DNA from: Nitratidesulfovibrio sp.
GTDB lineage: Bacteria > Desulfobacterota > Desulfovibrionia > Desulfovibrionales > Desulfovibrionaceae
Direction: 5' to 3'
Length of the DNA: 64,000 bases
Assembly (NCBI RefSeq): GCF_040373385.1
Contig: NZ_JBDXXH010000003.1
Location: 496,001 to 560,000, forward strand
Shown: positions 17,369 to 25,571 of the stretch, in pieces
How the letters are laid out: each line of letters opens with the position of its first letter
How positions within the stretch are numbered: position 1 is the stretch's first letter
Translations under genes and position numbers: made by a program
Notes under the pieces: generated by a model
What the model was told of the DNA's origin: nothing
The model's input: the letters and a program-made list of their open reading frames with translations, nothing else
Database searches by the model: none

Positions 17369-19123
17369 TCAGGGCAGTGTGCGCGGGGCCGGGCTGTCGT
17401 CCGGCAGTTCGTACAGGCTGGCATCCCGTCCGGCATCACGCCGGACTCCTGTTTGGACATCGGGCGCCGTGCCGTTGGGGCCGCCCGGCGTGCGGGGGGC
17501 AGGCGTGGCCGGAATGTCGCCCGCCGGGACGTGTTCGTTGAACATGGCGGCGTCCTGCGGGACATTCTGCGGGACGTTTTGCGGGGCATCGGGCACGGCC
17601 TTTTCGGGGATGGCGGGGGTGCCACCCGAAACGACGGCAGGCACCGCCGTGGCCGGGTCGGCGCTGGTGCCGTTCTGCCCGGTTTGCCCGGCCTGCCCTG
17701 TCGGCTGGTCCTGCCCTGTCGGCTGGTCTTGCCCGTTTGTTCCGCCGTTCGCGCGCGGCGTGGCCGTCCCGTTCGGTGTCGGGCGGCATTGCCCGCGCCC
17801 GCGCGCCAGGCTCAACCCCTCGCAGTCGCCCAGGGCACATGCCCGGTAGAAATCGTCGCACATGGGGCCGGGTTCACCGCGCACCTGCCACGCCGCCCCG
17901 CGTACCCGCCAGTGGGCGGCCACGTCGGGGCGCAGGCGGATGGCGGCGGCGGCGTCGGCCACGGCCAAGGCGGGCATCTGCAACCGCAGGTGGCACACGG
18001 CGCGCGCGTGCAGGGCACGGGCAAAGCCGGGCGACAGCTTCAGGGCGCGGTCCTGTGCCTCCATGGCGTCCTGCGGGCGATCGAGCAGCAGCAGGGCTTC
18101 GCCCAGCGCGTTCCACAGCAGCGGGTTGCGCGTGTCCAGCGAGACAGCACGGCGCATGTGGCGCAACATGGCCTCTGGCGCAAGGCCCCAGCCGCCCACG
18201 GTGGCGCCCATGGTGCTGACGGCGGGCGGGGCCGGGGCGTCCGTTGCCTGCCCGGCTGCCGGTTCCTTGCCCGACGCCTGTCCGCCTGCGGCGTCCTTGT
18301 TCGATGTCTGTCCGCCTGCGGCGTCCGTGCCCACGGGGATGCCGGACAGGCAGGCGCGGTACAGGTCCAGCGCCTCCAGCGAGCGGGCCAGCGCGCCCAG
18401 CCGCTGGGCAAAGGGGCTTTCGTCCTCGCCGCCGTGGCGGGCCACGTGGCGGGCGGTGGCCTGGGCCGCATCCAATGCCTCTTCGGTCAGGGCGGCCTCG
18501 CGGCGCAGCACCTCTTCGTGCAGTTCCAACAGCGGGTCGTTGCGCAGCACGGCGCGGACGGGGTCTGCGCTGCCCGGCAAGGGGGGTGACGCTGCCGCGT
18601 TTGGCGGGATGTTTGACGCTGCCGCGTCTGGCGGGATGTTTGACGCTGCCGCGTTTGGCAACGGCGCATCAGGCGTCAGGGAATTTTGGGTGGTGTCCGG
18701 GATGGTGTCCGGGGGGGCGTCGGCCTGCACGGTTACGGCCACGCGGACCTCGGGGGGGTATCCCTGCACGGTGACATCGGTAACGCGGGTGACCAGCACG
18801 GCGGATGCCACGGCCAGACGGCGCTGCGGATCATGCGCGGCCAGAGCGGCGAAGGACCCGGCGGAGCCTTCCAGCAGGGCGGGCATCCCTTCGCGCAGCG
18901 CGGCCAGACGCGCGGCGGAGCGGGCGATGACGGTGGCGGATTCCTTGCGCAGGCCGCCGCCGAAGGGCACCGCGACGGTGCTGGCGGCGTGCGTGGTGGC
19001 GGCTGTCGCCAGCAGGATGGCGATGCCGCAGAGCAGCGGGGCAAGCCCGGCGCGGGGGCGGGCGGAAGGGGGCGGTACCGGGCCTGCATGCAGGCCCGGC
19101 GCCGCCCGTCCGGAATGGTGCAT
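17369..19123 (-). CDS. exported TPR protein with repeat-derived linkers
   Basis: Protein of 584 residues, function unknown. A Sec-type signal lies at about residues 24-47 (LAPLLCGIAILLATAATTHA). It is followed by an N-terminal domain similar in layout to LPP20/FlgT-like lipoprotein partners (STVAVPFGGGLRKESATVIARSAARLAALREGMPALLEG). Low-complexity linkers (NAAASNIPPDAAASN-type and TDAAGGQTSNKDAAGGQ-type repeats) flank a helical region. About three TPR units occupy residues 310-420. The C-terminal 150 residues are Pro/Gly/Asn/Gln-rich. Its start codon abuts the stop of the upstream lipoprotein gene with no gap, so the two are coupled and probably act together in the periplasm. Confidence 0.72.
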   Translation of the reverse strand: MHHSGRAAPGLHAGPVPPPSARPRAGLAPLLCGIAILLATAATTHAASTVAVPFGGGLRKESATVIARSAARLAALREGMPALLEGSAGSFAALAAHDPQRRLAVASAVLVTRVTDVTVQGYPPEVRVAVTVQADAPPDTIPDTTQNSLTPDAPLPNAAASNIPPDAAASNIPPNAAASPPLPGSADPVRAVLRNDPLLELHEEVLRREAALTEEALDAAQATARHVARHGGEDESPFAQRLGALARSLEALDLYRACLSGIPVGTDAAGGQTSNKDAAGGQASGKEPAAGQATDAPAPPAVSTMGATVGGWGLAPEAMLRHMRRAVSLDTRNPLLWNALGEALLLLDRPQDAMEAQDRALKLSPGFARALHARAVCHLRLQMPALAVADAAAAIRLRPDVAAHWRVRGAAWQVRGEPGPMCDDFYRACALGDCEGLSLARGRGQCRPTPNGTATPRANGGTNGQDQPTGQDQPTGQAGQTGQNGTSADPATAVPAVVSGGTPAIPEKAVPDAPQNVPQNVPQDAAMFNEHVPAGDIPATPAPRTPGGPNGTAPDVQTGVRRDAGRDASLYELPDDSPAPRTLP

Positions 19124-19714
19124 CTACTTCTTCACGGTGCTCTGTATCTTGCGGGCCGCGGGTTGCAGCACGTCGCGCAGGGTTTCGGCCAGCAGCTTTT
19201 CGACCACGTCGGAAGCCGGAATGACCTGCTTGGACTGACCGCCGGAAAGATGCTCGGTGTACAGCACCTTGGTGTAGTCGGACACGGAGACGGCCAGCTT
19301 CATGGAGGTGCTGAATTCGGTGGTCTTCAGTTCCTTCAGCCACACCTCGTTGACCACGCCGGTGACGATGTAGTCGGGGCCGCCAGCGCGGGCCTGTTCC
19401 GGGGTCAGGGCGAAGGACACCTGCAAGCCCTGGCGGGCCAGTTCGTCGGCCAGCGAGCGGCTGACCCAGTCGGACACGGTGGACGAGGCCACGAAGGAGG
19501 TGCCGTCCTTGCGTTCACCCACCTGCACCACCGGGCGCTTGTCCTCGAACATGACCACGGTCACGCGGGGGGCGGAAGGATCGGGCAGCACCGCGGCATC
19601 GGGCGGCGAGTAGAGCAGGCGGACGGAATTGCCGGGGGCGCAGGCCGAAAGGGCCAGCGCGGCAAGAACCAGCAGCAGCGCAGCGAGCGTGCGCGAGACG
19701 TTGTGGCGAAGCAT
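19124..19714 (-). CDS. YajG-like lipoprotein
   Basis: Lipoprotein of 196 residues. The signal peptide ends in the lipobox LSAC (about residue 25). The remainder (VTVVMFEDKRPVVQVGERK, SVSDWVSRSLADELARQGLQV, DYIVTGVVNEVWLKELKTT) has the layout of YajG-type outer-membrane lipoproteins: a beta-rich domain resembling TolB N-terminal/CsgG-like folds. It is encoded immediately before the exported TPR protein, with no spacer. Role unknown; family resemblance only. Confidence 0.75.
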   Translation of the reverse strand: MLRHNVSRTLAALLLVLAALALSACAPGNSVRLLYSPPDAAVLPDPSAPRVTVVMFEDKRPVVQVGERKDGTSFVASSTVSDWVSRSLADELARQGLQVSFALTPEQARAGGPDYIVTGVVNEVWLKELKTTEFSTSMKLAVSVSDYTKVLYTEHLSGGQSKQVIPASDVVEKLLAETLRDVLQPAARKIQSTVKK

Positions 19715-19778
19715 TGTTCCTCCTGTGCGCGGTGCGCGGTGCGCGGCGCATGCATGTTCGCCGCCGGGGCGGCGGGTG

Positions 19779-20249
19779 TTACAGCGGGGCCAGTGGCAGG
19801 TAGAGGCGGGTCAGCAGGTCGTCTTCCGGTGTGGCGTCCGGGGCGTTGAGGTAGGCCTCCATGCGGGGCGCGCCCAGGGGGGTGCGCCCGCTGGCGGGCA
19901 GCCATTCCCAGAACAGCGCCGACCACGACCACGGCAGGGTGGCGTAGGGGCCCTTGTGCACGGCCACGGCGTATTCCCGAGAGCGGATGACCCGCACGAT
20001 GACGTAGTCGTCCGGCTCGAAGTCTTCGGGCACGGTGACCATGGCGTCGTAGCGGATGCGCTCCGGCGGGGTGATTTCCGGGTCGTCGTGGCACAGGCCC
20101 AGGAACATGGTGGAGGCGCCGGTCACCTGCCGCCGTGCGATCCACGGCGTAAGCAGCTTCCACGCCTTCGGCCCCGATTCGGCATAGGGGCCGAGCACGC
20201 GGATGCCGGCCACGCGAAGTTCCGGCAGGCGTTCGATGCGCACTTCCAT
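19779..20249 (-). CDS. GyrI-like small-molecule-binding protein
   Basis: Stand-alone effector-binding domain (GyrI / AraC C-terminal SOUL-like fold) of about 156 residues, starting MEVRIERLPELRVAGIRVLG. The middle (LGLCHDDPEITPPERIRYDAMVTV, YAVAVHKGPYATLPWSWSALFWEWLP) matches the usual pattern of strand, helix and a Tyr/Trp-rich ligand pocket. Such proteins bind small hydrophobic ligands; a specific role cannot be given. The ATG complement is 20247-20249; the nearest AG-rich ribosome-binding stretch is rather far upstream. Confidence 0.8.
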   Translation of the reverse strand: MEVRIERLPELRVAGIRVLGPYAESGPKAWKLLTPWIARRQVTGASTMFLGLCHDDPEITPPERIRYDAMVTVPEDFEPDDYVIVRVIRSREYAVAVHKGPYATLPWSWSALFWEWLPASGRTPLGAPRMEAYLNAPDATPEDDLLTRLYLPLAPL

Positions 20250-20457
20250 GGTTGGCTTGCGTCTCCCTGTTCCTTCTCTCTGTGGGGCCGTTATAGCGCA
20301 AGCGGGGCCGAAATCAAAGGGTTGCGGAGTGCGTTTTGCCGTCGTTACGGCTTGTTCCGGCCCCGAGGGAGCGGCGGAGCGCTTGCGCGAACCATGCACG
20401 GAGCGGGGCATTTTGGTGACGAATCAAGCAACGACGCGCCTTCGTGGGCACAAACTG
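20250..20457. other. divergent spacer between GyrI-like gene and HU gene
   Basis: No gene. It contains the promoter side of the minus-strand GyrI-like gene and leads into the HU promoter at 20458. Confidence 0.4.
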
Positions 20458-20485
20458 TTGACAAGGGGGCCAACCTCTGTAAAAG
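20458..20485 (+). promoter_or_regulatory. sigma70-type promoter of the HU gene
   Basis: Consensus TTGACA (20458-20463), a 16-bp spacer and TAAAAG (20480-20485), about 80 bp before the HU start codon. Confidence 0.55.
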
Positions 20486-20564
20486 CTGCGCCCTTGCACC
20501 ATGTGCATGCAATACCGCGCCGCCGGAGCGCGCGCGGACCGAAACCCCCCATATGGAGATACCG

Positions 20565-20840
20565 ATGACCAAAGCTGAACTGGTTGAAAAGATCCGCGCC
20601 AAGGCCGGTCTTGCCTCCAAGGTCCAGGCCGAAGGCGCCCTTGACGCCACCATCGCCGTGCTCGCCGACGCCCTGGCCGCTGGCGAATCCGTGACCTTCA
20701 CCGGCTTCGGCAGCTTCAAGGTGACCGAACGCGCCGCGCGCAAGGGTCGCAATCCCCGCACCGGCGAAGAAATCACCATTCCTTCCGGCAAGGTGGTGAA
20801 GTTCACCCCCGGCAAGCTGCTGAAGGATTCCGTGAAGTAG
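20565..20840 (+). CDS. HU-family DNA-binding protein
   Basis: Histone-like nucleoid protein of 91 residues that bends and compacts DNA as a dimer. The sequence has the full HU pattern: MTKAELVEKIRAKAG, the core GFGSFKV, the DNA-binding arm ARKGRNPRTGEEITIP, and the closing helix FTPGKLLKDSV. The ATG at 20565 is chosen because GGAG stands five bases upstream; an in-frame ATG 12 bp earlier would lie before that site. Monocistronic, with its own promoter and a very good terminator. IHF alpha/beta cannot be fully excluded, but HU fits better. Confidence 0.95.
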   Translation: MTKAELVEKIRAKAGLASKVQAEGALDATIAVLADALAAGESVTFTGFGSFKVTERAARKGRNPRTGEEITIPSGKVVKFTPGKLLKDSVK

Positions 20841-20865
20841 GCAGCCCACGGGCCGCAGATTTCCG

Positions 20866-20910
20866 CGCCCCGCGTCTCCGGCAAGGAGATGCGGGGCGTT
20901 TCGCGTTTTC
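20866..20910 (+). terminator. HU gene terminator
   Basis: A 14-bp stem (20866-20879 with 20885-20898, one G-T pair), loop GGCAA, then TTTCGCGTTTTC. Confidence 0.9.
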
Positions 20911-21005
20911 GGGGGTGGGTGGGGGAAGGAACGCACCGACCTGCGCGGGGAAAAGGGGGCGGGATATTCAGGGGGTCTGCCCCCGCCCGCCTTCTCTCCA
21001 GCCTT

Positions 21006-21383
21006 CTATCTCGTGCACCCGTCGGGGCGAGGGGGCAGGGCCGCGTGCAAGGTTCCGGCCTTGCGGTGGGGCGTCCAGGCGAACCAGTCGCGCAGGGCGT
21101 CAGGCAGGTGCGGGGCGCGGGCCTGGGCAACGGCGCAGGCGAACACGTCGAGCACGCACGGATCGTGGCGTTGCCCGGTGAGTGTGCACAGCCGGTCGTA
21201 CAGTTCCTGCGGATCCGCCGCCGCAAGTCCGGCCAAGGTGCGCACCCCCAGCAGATCGAGGTCGCGCTGGGTGGCCGGACCCATCGAGCGCAGCCCGGCC
21301 AAGGGGTGCGCGGGACGGGATGCGGGTCGACCACCGGTGTTCTTCGACCCCGTCGCGGTCGCGGTTGCGTGCGTGTTCTTCAT
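21006..21383 (-). CDS. helix-hairpin-helix (Cdd1/McrB-like) protein
   Basis: Small protein of 125 residues; the ATG complement is 21381-21383 with an AAGGA site. After a Thr/Gly/Ala-rich start, residues 30-105 (HPLAGLRSMGPATQRDLDLLGVRTLAGLAAADPQELYDRL in outline) resemble the Cdd1 "pathogenicity locus" / mitomycin-resistance family, a helix-hairpin-helix DNA-binding fold. Members are about 90-110 residues; biological role poorly defined. It lies 84 bp downstream of glycerate kinase on the same strand and may be co-transcribed with it. Confidence 0.72.
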   Translation of the reverse strand: MKNTHATATATGSKNTGGRPASRPAHPLAGLRSMGPATQRDLDLLGVRTLAGLAAADPQELYDRLCTLTGQRHDPCVLDVFACAVAQARAPHLPDALRDWFAWTPHRKAGTLHAALPPRPDGCTR

Positions 21384-21467
21384 GTGTCCTTCCGTAGCCG
21401 TGCGCGGTGGCCTGTCCGGCCAGGGCATTCGGTCAGGGCGTCCGGTCGGGTTGTCCGGCGAGCCGGC

Positions 21468-22826
21468 TCAGGCGGCGGGTTTGCCCTTGGGCGCGTCAAC
21501 CAGCAGCACGGCCAGGTCCATGACGTTGGTCAGGGTAGGGCCGGTGCGCAGCAGATGTCCCGTGCGGTCCAGGAAGTTGTAGGCGTCGTTGGCCGCAAGG
21601 TGGCCATGGGCATCCACGCCGCAGTCGCGCGCCACGCACAGGGTGTTGCCCGATGCGTAACCCCCTGCGGCGTCCGTGGGGCCGTCGGTGCCGTCGGTGC
21701 CCGCGCAGAGCATGGCGATGTGCGGGCAGTCGGCCAGTTCGTCCATGTGGATGGCGGCGGCCAGGGCCATTTCCTGGTTGCGCCCGCCAAGCCCGCCGCC
21801 GGTGATGGTGACGGTGGTCTCGCCGCCCGCCAGCAGGCAGAACGGCCCTTCGGGGTGGGACAGTCCAACGGCTGCGCGGGTGGCTTCTTCCACCAGTTCG
21901 CGGGCGCGCACGCGGGCCTCGCCGGTCATGGTGTCGGTAAGGATGCGGGGGCGGTAGCCGTGCGCGGCGGCTGCTTCCGCCGCCGCTTCCAGCGCCAGCC
22001 GGTTGCTGGCCACGATGCAGTTCTGCACCGCGCCGAATACCGGGTCGCCGGGTTTGGGCGTTTCCGCCGCCATGCCGCGCAGGCCCGCTGTCAGCCGTTC
22101 GATGACCGGCGCGGGCAGCCTGTCGAGAATGCCGAACCTGTCGGCGATGGATGTGCAGTCGGCGTAGGTGGATGCATCGGGCGAGGTGGGGCCGGAGGCG
22201 ATGACGTCCAGGTCGTCGCCCACCACGTCGGAGATGATCAGCGAAACCACCTGCGCCGGGGCCGCCGCGCGGGCCAGGTTGCCGCCGCCGAAGGCGGACA
22301 GGTGTTTGCGCAGGGCGTTGATCTCGTGGATGGTGGCCCCGCATTCCAGCAGCAGGGTGGTGGCGGCGCGCATGTCGTCCAGGGTGATGCCCGGTTGCAG
22401 CGCGGGGGTCAGCGCGCTGGCCCCGCCGGTAAGGGCGCACAGCACGAGGTCGCGCGGGCCTGCGGTGCGCACCAGGTCCAGTATCTCGTTGGCGGCGCGT
22501 TCACCGGCGGCGTCGGGCACGGGGTGGGCGGCCTCGCGCAGGGCGATGCGCTTCAGCGGGGCGGTGTGCCCGTACTTCACCACCACCACGCCGTCGTGCA
22601 CCCGGTCGCCCAGGATGTCCTCCAGCGCGGCGGCCATGGGGGCCGCGCCCTTGCCCGCGCCCACCACGTACACCCTATCGTGGGCGGAAAGATCGTAGTC
22701 GCGCCCGGCAATGTGCAGGGTGTTGCCGTCGCGGCGCACATGCCGGTGCACGGCACGGTCGGGGGCCACGGCATCAAGGGCGCGGGACAGGATATGGTCG
22801 AGGACGGCGCGCTGTTCGGGGGTCAT
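21468..22826 (-). CDS. glycerate 2-kinase (GckA/MOFRL family)
   Basis: Phosphorylates D-glycerate to 2-phosphoglycerate, linking glyoxylate/serine breakdown to glycolysis. The protein has 452 residues; the start ATG follows AAGGAG eight bases upstream. The N-terminal domain shows VYVVGAGKGAAPMAAALE and GGASALTPAL; the C-terminal MOFRL domain shows LLAGGETTVTITGGGLGGRNQEMALAAA and GTDGTDGPTDAAGG. The length and both domains are complete. The class V aminotransferase at 24.3-25.4 kb could supply hydroxypyruvate or glyoxylate in the same pathway, a suggestive but unproven neighbour. Confidence 0.9.
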   Translation of the reverse strand: MTPEQRAVLDHILSRALDAVAPDRAVHRHVRRDGNTLHIAGRDYDLSAHDRVYVVGAGKGAAPMAAALEDILGDRVHDGVVVVKYGHTAPLKRIALREAAHPVPDAAGERAANEILDLVRTAGPRDLVLCALTGGASALTPALQPGITLDDMRAATTLLLECGATIHEINALRKHLSAFGGGNLARAAAPAQVVSLIISDVVGDDLDVIASGPTSPDASTYADCTSIADRFGILDRLPAPVIERLTAGLRGMAAETPKPGDPVFGAVQNCIVASNRLALEAAAEAAAAHGYRPRILTDTMTGEARVRARELVEEATRAAVGLSHPEGPFCLLAGGETTVTITGGGLGGRNQEMALAAAIHMDELADCPHIAMLCAGTDGTDGPTDAAGGYASGNTLCVARDCGVDAHGHLAANDAYNFLDRTGHLLRTGPTLTNVMDLAVLLVDAPKGKPAA

Positions 22827-23128
22827 GCGGCGATCTCCTTGGCGTCGTTAGGGGCGTCGTTTCGGGGGATGTGTTGTGGTTGTGGTGTGCGGGGTGGGCG
22901 GCTTCCGATCCATGGCGCGTTTTGGCCGTGGCGTTTCCCATCCCGCGCGTTTGCGTATGGAATCGGCATGGGCGGCGGGTACCGCGTGGCGCATGGTAGG
23001 TGGGCGCGATGCCCATGGTCAAGAGGGGCAAGCGTCCTGCGCGCGGCACGACGTTTCGGGAACAGTGGCACGCGGCGTTGGTGCCGGGGTACGTCGCACG
23101 AAGGGCGTCCGAATGCCACCCGGCCCCG
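22827..23128. other. divergent promoter spacer
   Basis: No gene is seen between the divergent glycerate kinase and BON lipoprotein genes. The stretch 22855-22905 is slightly AT-richer (GTTGTGG repeats) and may carry the kinase promoter. Confidence 0.35.
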
Positions 23129-23157
23129 GTGACAGCGCGCCCGACGCGTGCTATATT
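23129..23157 (+). promoter_or_regulatory. promoter of BON lipoprotein gene
   Basis: GTGACA (23129-23134), a 17-bp spacer and TATATT (23152-23157), about 85 bp before the start codon. Confidence 0.55.
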
Positions 23158-23243
23158 TTACCCTGAATCCTCGCGCCCGTGCCGCTCCTGTGGCAGCAGG
23201 GGACGGGGCAACCAACCGCAAGCACACTACGCAGGAGACAGCC

Positions 23244-23798
23244 ATGAAACGCCGCATCCTTTCCGCCGTCATGTCGGCCCTACTGCTGGCGGCATCGGCG
23301 CTCGCGCTTTCCGGCCTTGGCGGCTGTGCCGTCTATTCCGTGCCGCAGGACGAACGCACCGTGGGCACCATGGTGGATGACAGCACCATCCGCACCGCCA
23401 TCAAGAGCGACCTCATGCAGCGCGACGCCTCCGACGGCTACGCCGTGAAGGTGTACAGCTACGCCGGGCGGGTCTTTCTGGTGGGCGAGGTGCCGTCGGC
23501 GTTCCGCGACCCGGCGGTGACCATTGCCCGCAAGGCCAAGGGCGTGCGCTCCGTGACCACCCACTGGTTCGACCCGGGCACCGGCCACACCGCCGACGAT
23601 CTGGCCGTGGCCACCAAGGTGCGCACCAACCTCATCGCGGAAAAGGCCCTCAGCTCCACCCAGATCGACCTTGAAGTGTACGGCGGCCAGGTGGTGCTGC
23701 TGGGCATGGTGCGCGCGCAGGCCGATGTGGACCGCGCCGTCATGGTGGCGCGCGCCGTGGGCGGCGTGCGTTCGGTGAAGTCGTTCCTGATTCCGTAG
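23244..23798 (+). CDS. BON-domain lipoprotein (OsmY/DolP-like)
   Basis: Envelope lipoprotein of 184 residues; the ATG at 23244 follows CAGGAGAC. The signal peptide ends at a lipobox-like GLGGC (about residue 27). Two BON domains follow, about 45-110 (DSTIRTAIKSDLMQRD, VKVYSYAGRVFLVGEV) and 115-184 (DLAVATKVRTNLIAEKALSST, LEVYGGQVVLLGMV). BON domains bind phospholipid surfaces, and members help outer-membrane integrity or osmotic stress tolerance. It has its own promoter and is followed 90 bp later by the rubredoxin gene. Confidence 0.9.
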   Translation: MKRRILSAVMSALLLAASALALSGLGGCAVYSVPQDERTVGTMVDDSTIRTAIKSDLMQRDASDGYAVKVYSYAGRVFLVGEVPSAFRDPAVTIARKAKGVRSVTTHWFDPGTGHTADDLAVATKVRTNLIAEKALSSTQIDLEVYGGQVVLLGMVRAQADVDRAVMVARAVGGVRSVKSFLIP

Positions 23799-23888
23799 CC
23801 GTCACCTCATTCCTTCATCCGCGCGCGGGCCGTGCGCGGCCATGCGGGGAAGGCCAAAAAGGCGCCGACATGGCGCAAGGAGACACCG

Positions 23889-24047
23889 ATGCAGAAATAC
23901 AAGTGCCCCTGCGGCTATGTGTACGACCCCGCCGAGGGCGATCCCGAGCACGGCGTGGGCCCCGACACCCCCTTCGCCGACCTGCCCGAGGACTGGGTGT
24001 GCCCGTGGTGCGACGCCGAGAAGGAATACTTCGAACCCGTGCAGTAG
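23889..24047 (+). CDS. rubredoxin-like protein with CxC first motif
   Basis: Electron carrier of 52 residues with an Fe(Cys)4 site. The ATG at 23889 has AAGGAGA eight bases upstream. The rubredoxin scaffold is complete ([31 protein letters not shown]). However, the first ligand pair reads KCPCGY, with only one residue between the cysteines instead of the usual two, and the second reads CPWCD instead of CPxCG. The codons (TGC CCC TGC GGC) show this directly. All four Cys remain, so iron can still bind, but geometry and redox potential may differ. Rubredoxins in this group serve oxygen and superoxide reduction pathways. A strong terminator follows. Confidence 0.9.
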   Translation: MQKYKCPCGYVYDPAEGDPEHGVGPDTPFADLPEDWVCPWCDAEKEYFEPVQ

Positions 24048-24086
24048 CCGCGCGGACCGTTTCCGCGACAGCAGATGAACAGCGCC

Positions 24087-24128
24087 CCCGGTACGTCCCT
24101 GTGAGTCAGGACGTGCCGGGGGCCTTTT
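24087..24128 (+). terminator. rubredoxin gene terminator
   Basis: Long hairpin: 24087-24102 pairs with 24108-24122 (one bulged C and one G-T pair), loop TGAGT, followed by CCTTTTCC. Confidence 0.8.
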
Positions 24129-24186
24129 CCGTAAGTGGAATATCTTGCAACGGCGGCAGGTTGCGGAATCGGCAAGCCGCCGATGG

Positions 24187-24276
24187 GTGCCTGTCGGTGC
24201 CTGTCGGTGCCTGTTGGTGCCTGTCGGTGCCTGTTGGTGCCTGTTGGTGCCTGTTGGTGCCTGTCGGTTCCTGTTG
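24187..24276. repeat. 10-bp tandem repeat, eight copies
   Basis: Units CTGT(C/T)GGTGC start every 10 bp from 24191 to 24261, C and T alternating irregularly at one position. The array lies between the rubredoxin terminator and the 3' end of the aminotransferase gene and codes for nothing evident. Confidence 0.9.
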
Positions 24277-24345
24277 AGACCGGAGGGGCCGGTGCGCCTG
24301 TCCGGCAAGTTGCCGGTGGTTTCCGCGCCCCTGTCGCGTGACGGC

Positions 24346-25449
24346 CTAGTCCTGCATCACGGTTTCGATGACATCCAGCGCCGCGTCCACCAGCGCTTCG
24401 GTGGCCTGCGTGCCCATGTGCCCAAGGCGGAACACCTTGCCCGCCATGGGGCCGAAGCTGCCGGACACGATCAGCCCGCGTTCGCGCAGGCGCTGCCGCC
24501 ATTCCGGCCAGTCGAAGCCTTCCGGCACAAGGGCCGCCGTCACCGTGGGCGAGTTCACCGCGCCCTCCGCCGTCCACAGGTCGATGCCCAGCTTGGCGAG
24601 GCCCGCGCGGCAGCGTTCGGCAACTTCCTGATGCCGGTCGAAGCAACCCTGCATGCCGCCCGCCTCGTTCAGGATGGCCAGTGCGCCCGCGTTGAGCGCG
24701 GCGGTGCCGTGCCAGTACGGGGTGTACGGGCAGCGGCCATCCTGCTGCACGGTGCGGAAGGGGCCGATGGCGTCGTAGCCCTGATAGCCCACGGTCTCCA
24801 CGACCTCCCACGCCGCCGGGCTGACGGACAGAAAGCTCATGGACGGCGGGGCGGAAAGGCACTTCTGCGAGCCGCCCAGCACGAGGTCCGCGTGCCATGC
24901 GTCGGCCTGCACGGGTGCGCCGCCCACGCTGGCCACCGCGTCCACGTAGAACAGCGGCACGCCGCAGGTTTGCTTCAGCGCGCCAAGGTCGCCCAGCGGG
25001 TTCAGCGTGCCGGACGGCGTTTCGCAGTGTACGGCGGTGAGCATCTTGGGCTTGAAGCTGCGGATGGCGTCTTCGATGCCGGTCAGGTCGTCGATGGTTT
25101 CGTTGTACGGCAGCGAGACCTTCAGCACCTCGCAGCCGATGGACGCGGCCATGTCGCCGATGCCGTCGCCGAACACGCCGGTGCCCACGGACAGCACCTT
25201 GTCGCCGGGCACGAGGCAGCTTTTCAGCGCGGCCCACAGGGCCAGCATGCCTTCGCCGGTCATCAGCACCACGTCATGCTGCGTGCCCATGAGCTGCGCG
25301 AGGTTGCGGCCCGTTTCCGCGTACAGTTTCAGGTAGTCCGGCTCGATCTGGCCGGAGCCGTAGTCGCGGGTCATGGCCGCCAGCACGGCGGGGTGCAGGG
25401 TGACCGGGCCGGGCACCATGGGGATGGGGGCGTATGGCTTGTGCGCCAT
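24346..25449 (-). CDS. class V aminotransferase (alanine/serine-glyoxylate type)
   Basis: PLP-dependent enzyme of 367 residues; the start ATG has GGAGG upstream. Family features are the N-terminal IPMVPGPVTLHPAVLAAM, LMTGEGMLALWAALKS (cofactor phosphate binding), YVDAVASVGG (Asp stacking on PLP), GGSQKCLSAPPSMSF with the Schiff-base Lys, and the C-terminal GLIVSGSFGPMAGKVFRLGHMG with substrate-binding Arg. It probably moves amino groups from alanine or serine to glyoxylate; specificity cannot be read. A large structured element and then murI lie upstream. Confidence 0.9.
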   Translation of the reverse strand: MAHKPYAPIPMVPGPVTLHPAVLAAMTRDYGSGQIEPDYLKLYAETGRNLAQLMGTQHDVVLMTGEGMLALWAALKSCLVPGDKVLSVGTGVFGDGIGDMAASIGCEVLKVSLPYNETIDDLTGIEDAIRSFKPKMLTAVHCETPSGTLNPLGDLGALKQTCGVPLFYVDAVASVGGAPVQADAWHADLVLGGSQKCLSAPPSMSFLSVSPAAWEVVETVGYQGYDAIGPFRTVQQDGRCPYTPYWHGTAALNAGALAILNEAGGMQGCFDRHQEVAERCRAGLAKLGIDLWTAEGAVNSPTVTAALVPEGFDWPEWRQRLRERGLIVSGSFGPMAGKVFRLGHMGTQATEALVDAALDVIETVMQD

Positions 25450-25571
25450 GGGGGTGACCTCCGGAAAGTGCGTGATGTTTGCCGTGCGGCGTAAGCTGGG
25501 GGCGTGCCTTACGGTACGCTGCCTTGCGTTTTCATGCCACAGCCGCGCGGCGGCTGCGTGTCGCGCGCGTC
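25450..25571. other. upstream spacer of aminotransferase gene
   Basis: Promoter-side spacer of the minus-strand aminotransferase. No convincing promoter motif. It borders the structured element at 25572. Confidence 0.3.

Noticed and set aside
24187..24276. Possible CRISPR array
   Set aside because: Units are 10 bp and contiguous with no spacers; no cas genes nearby. A simple tandem repeat.
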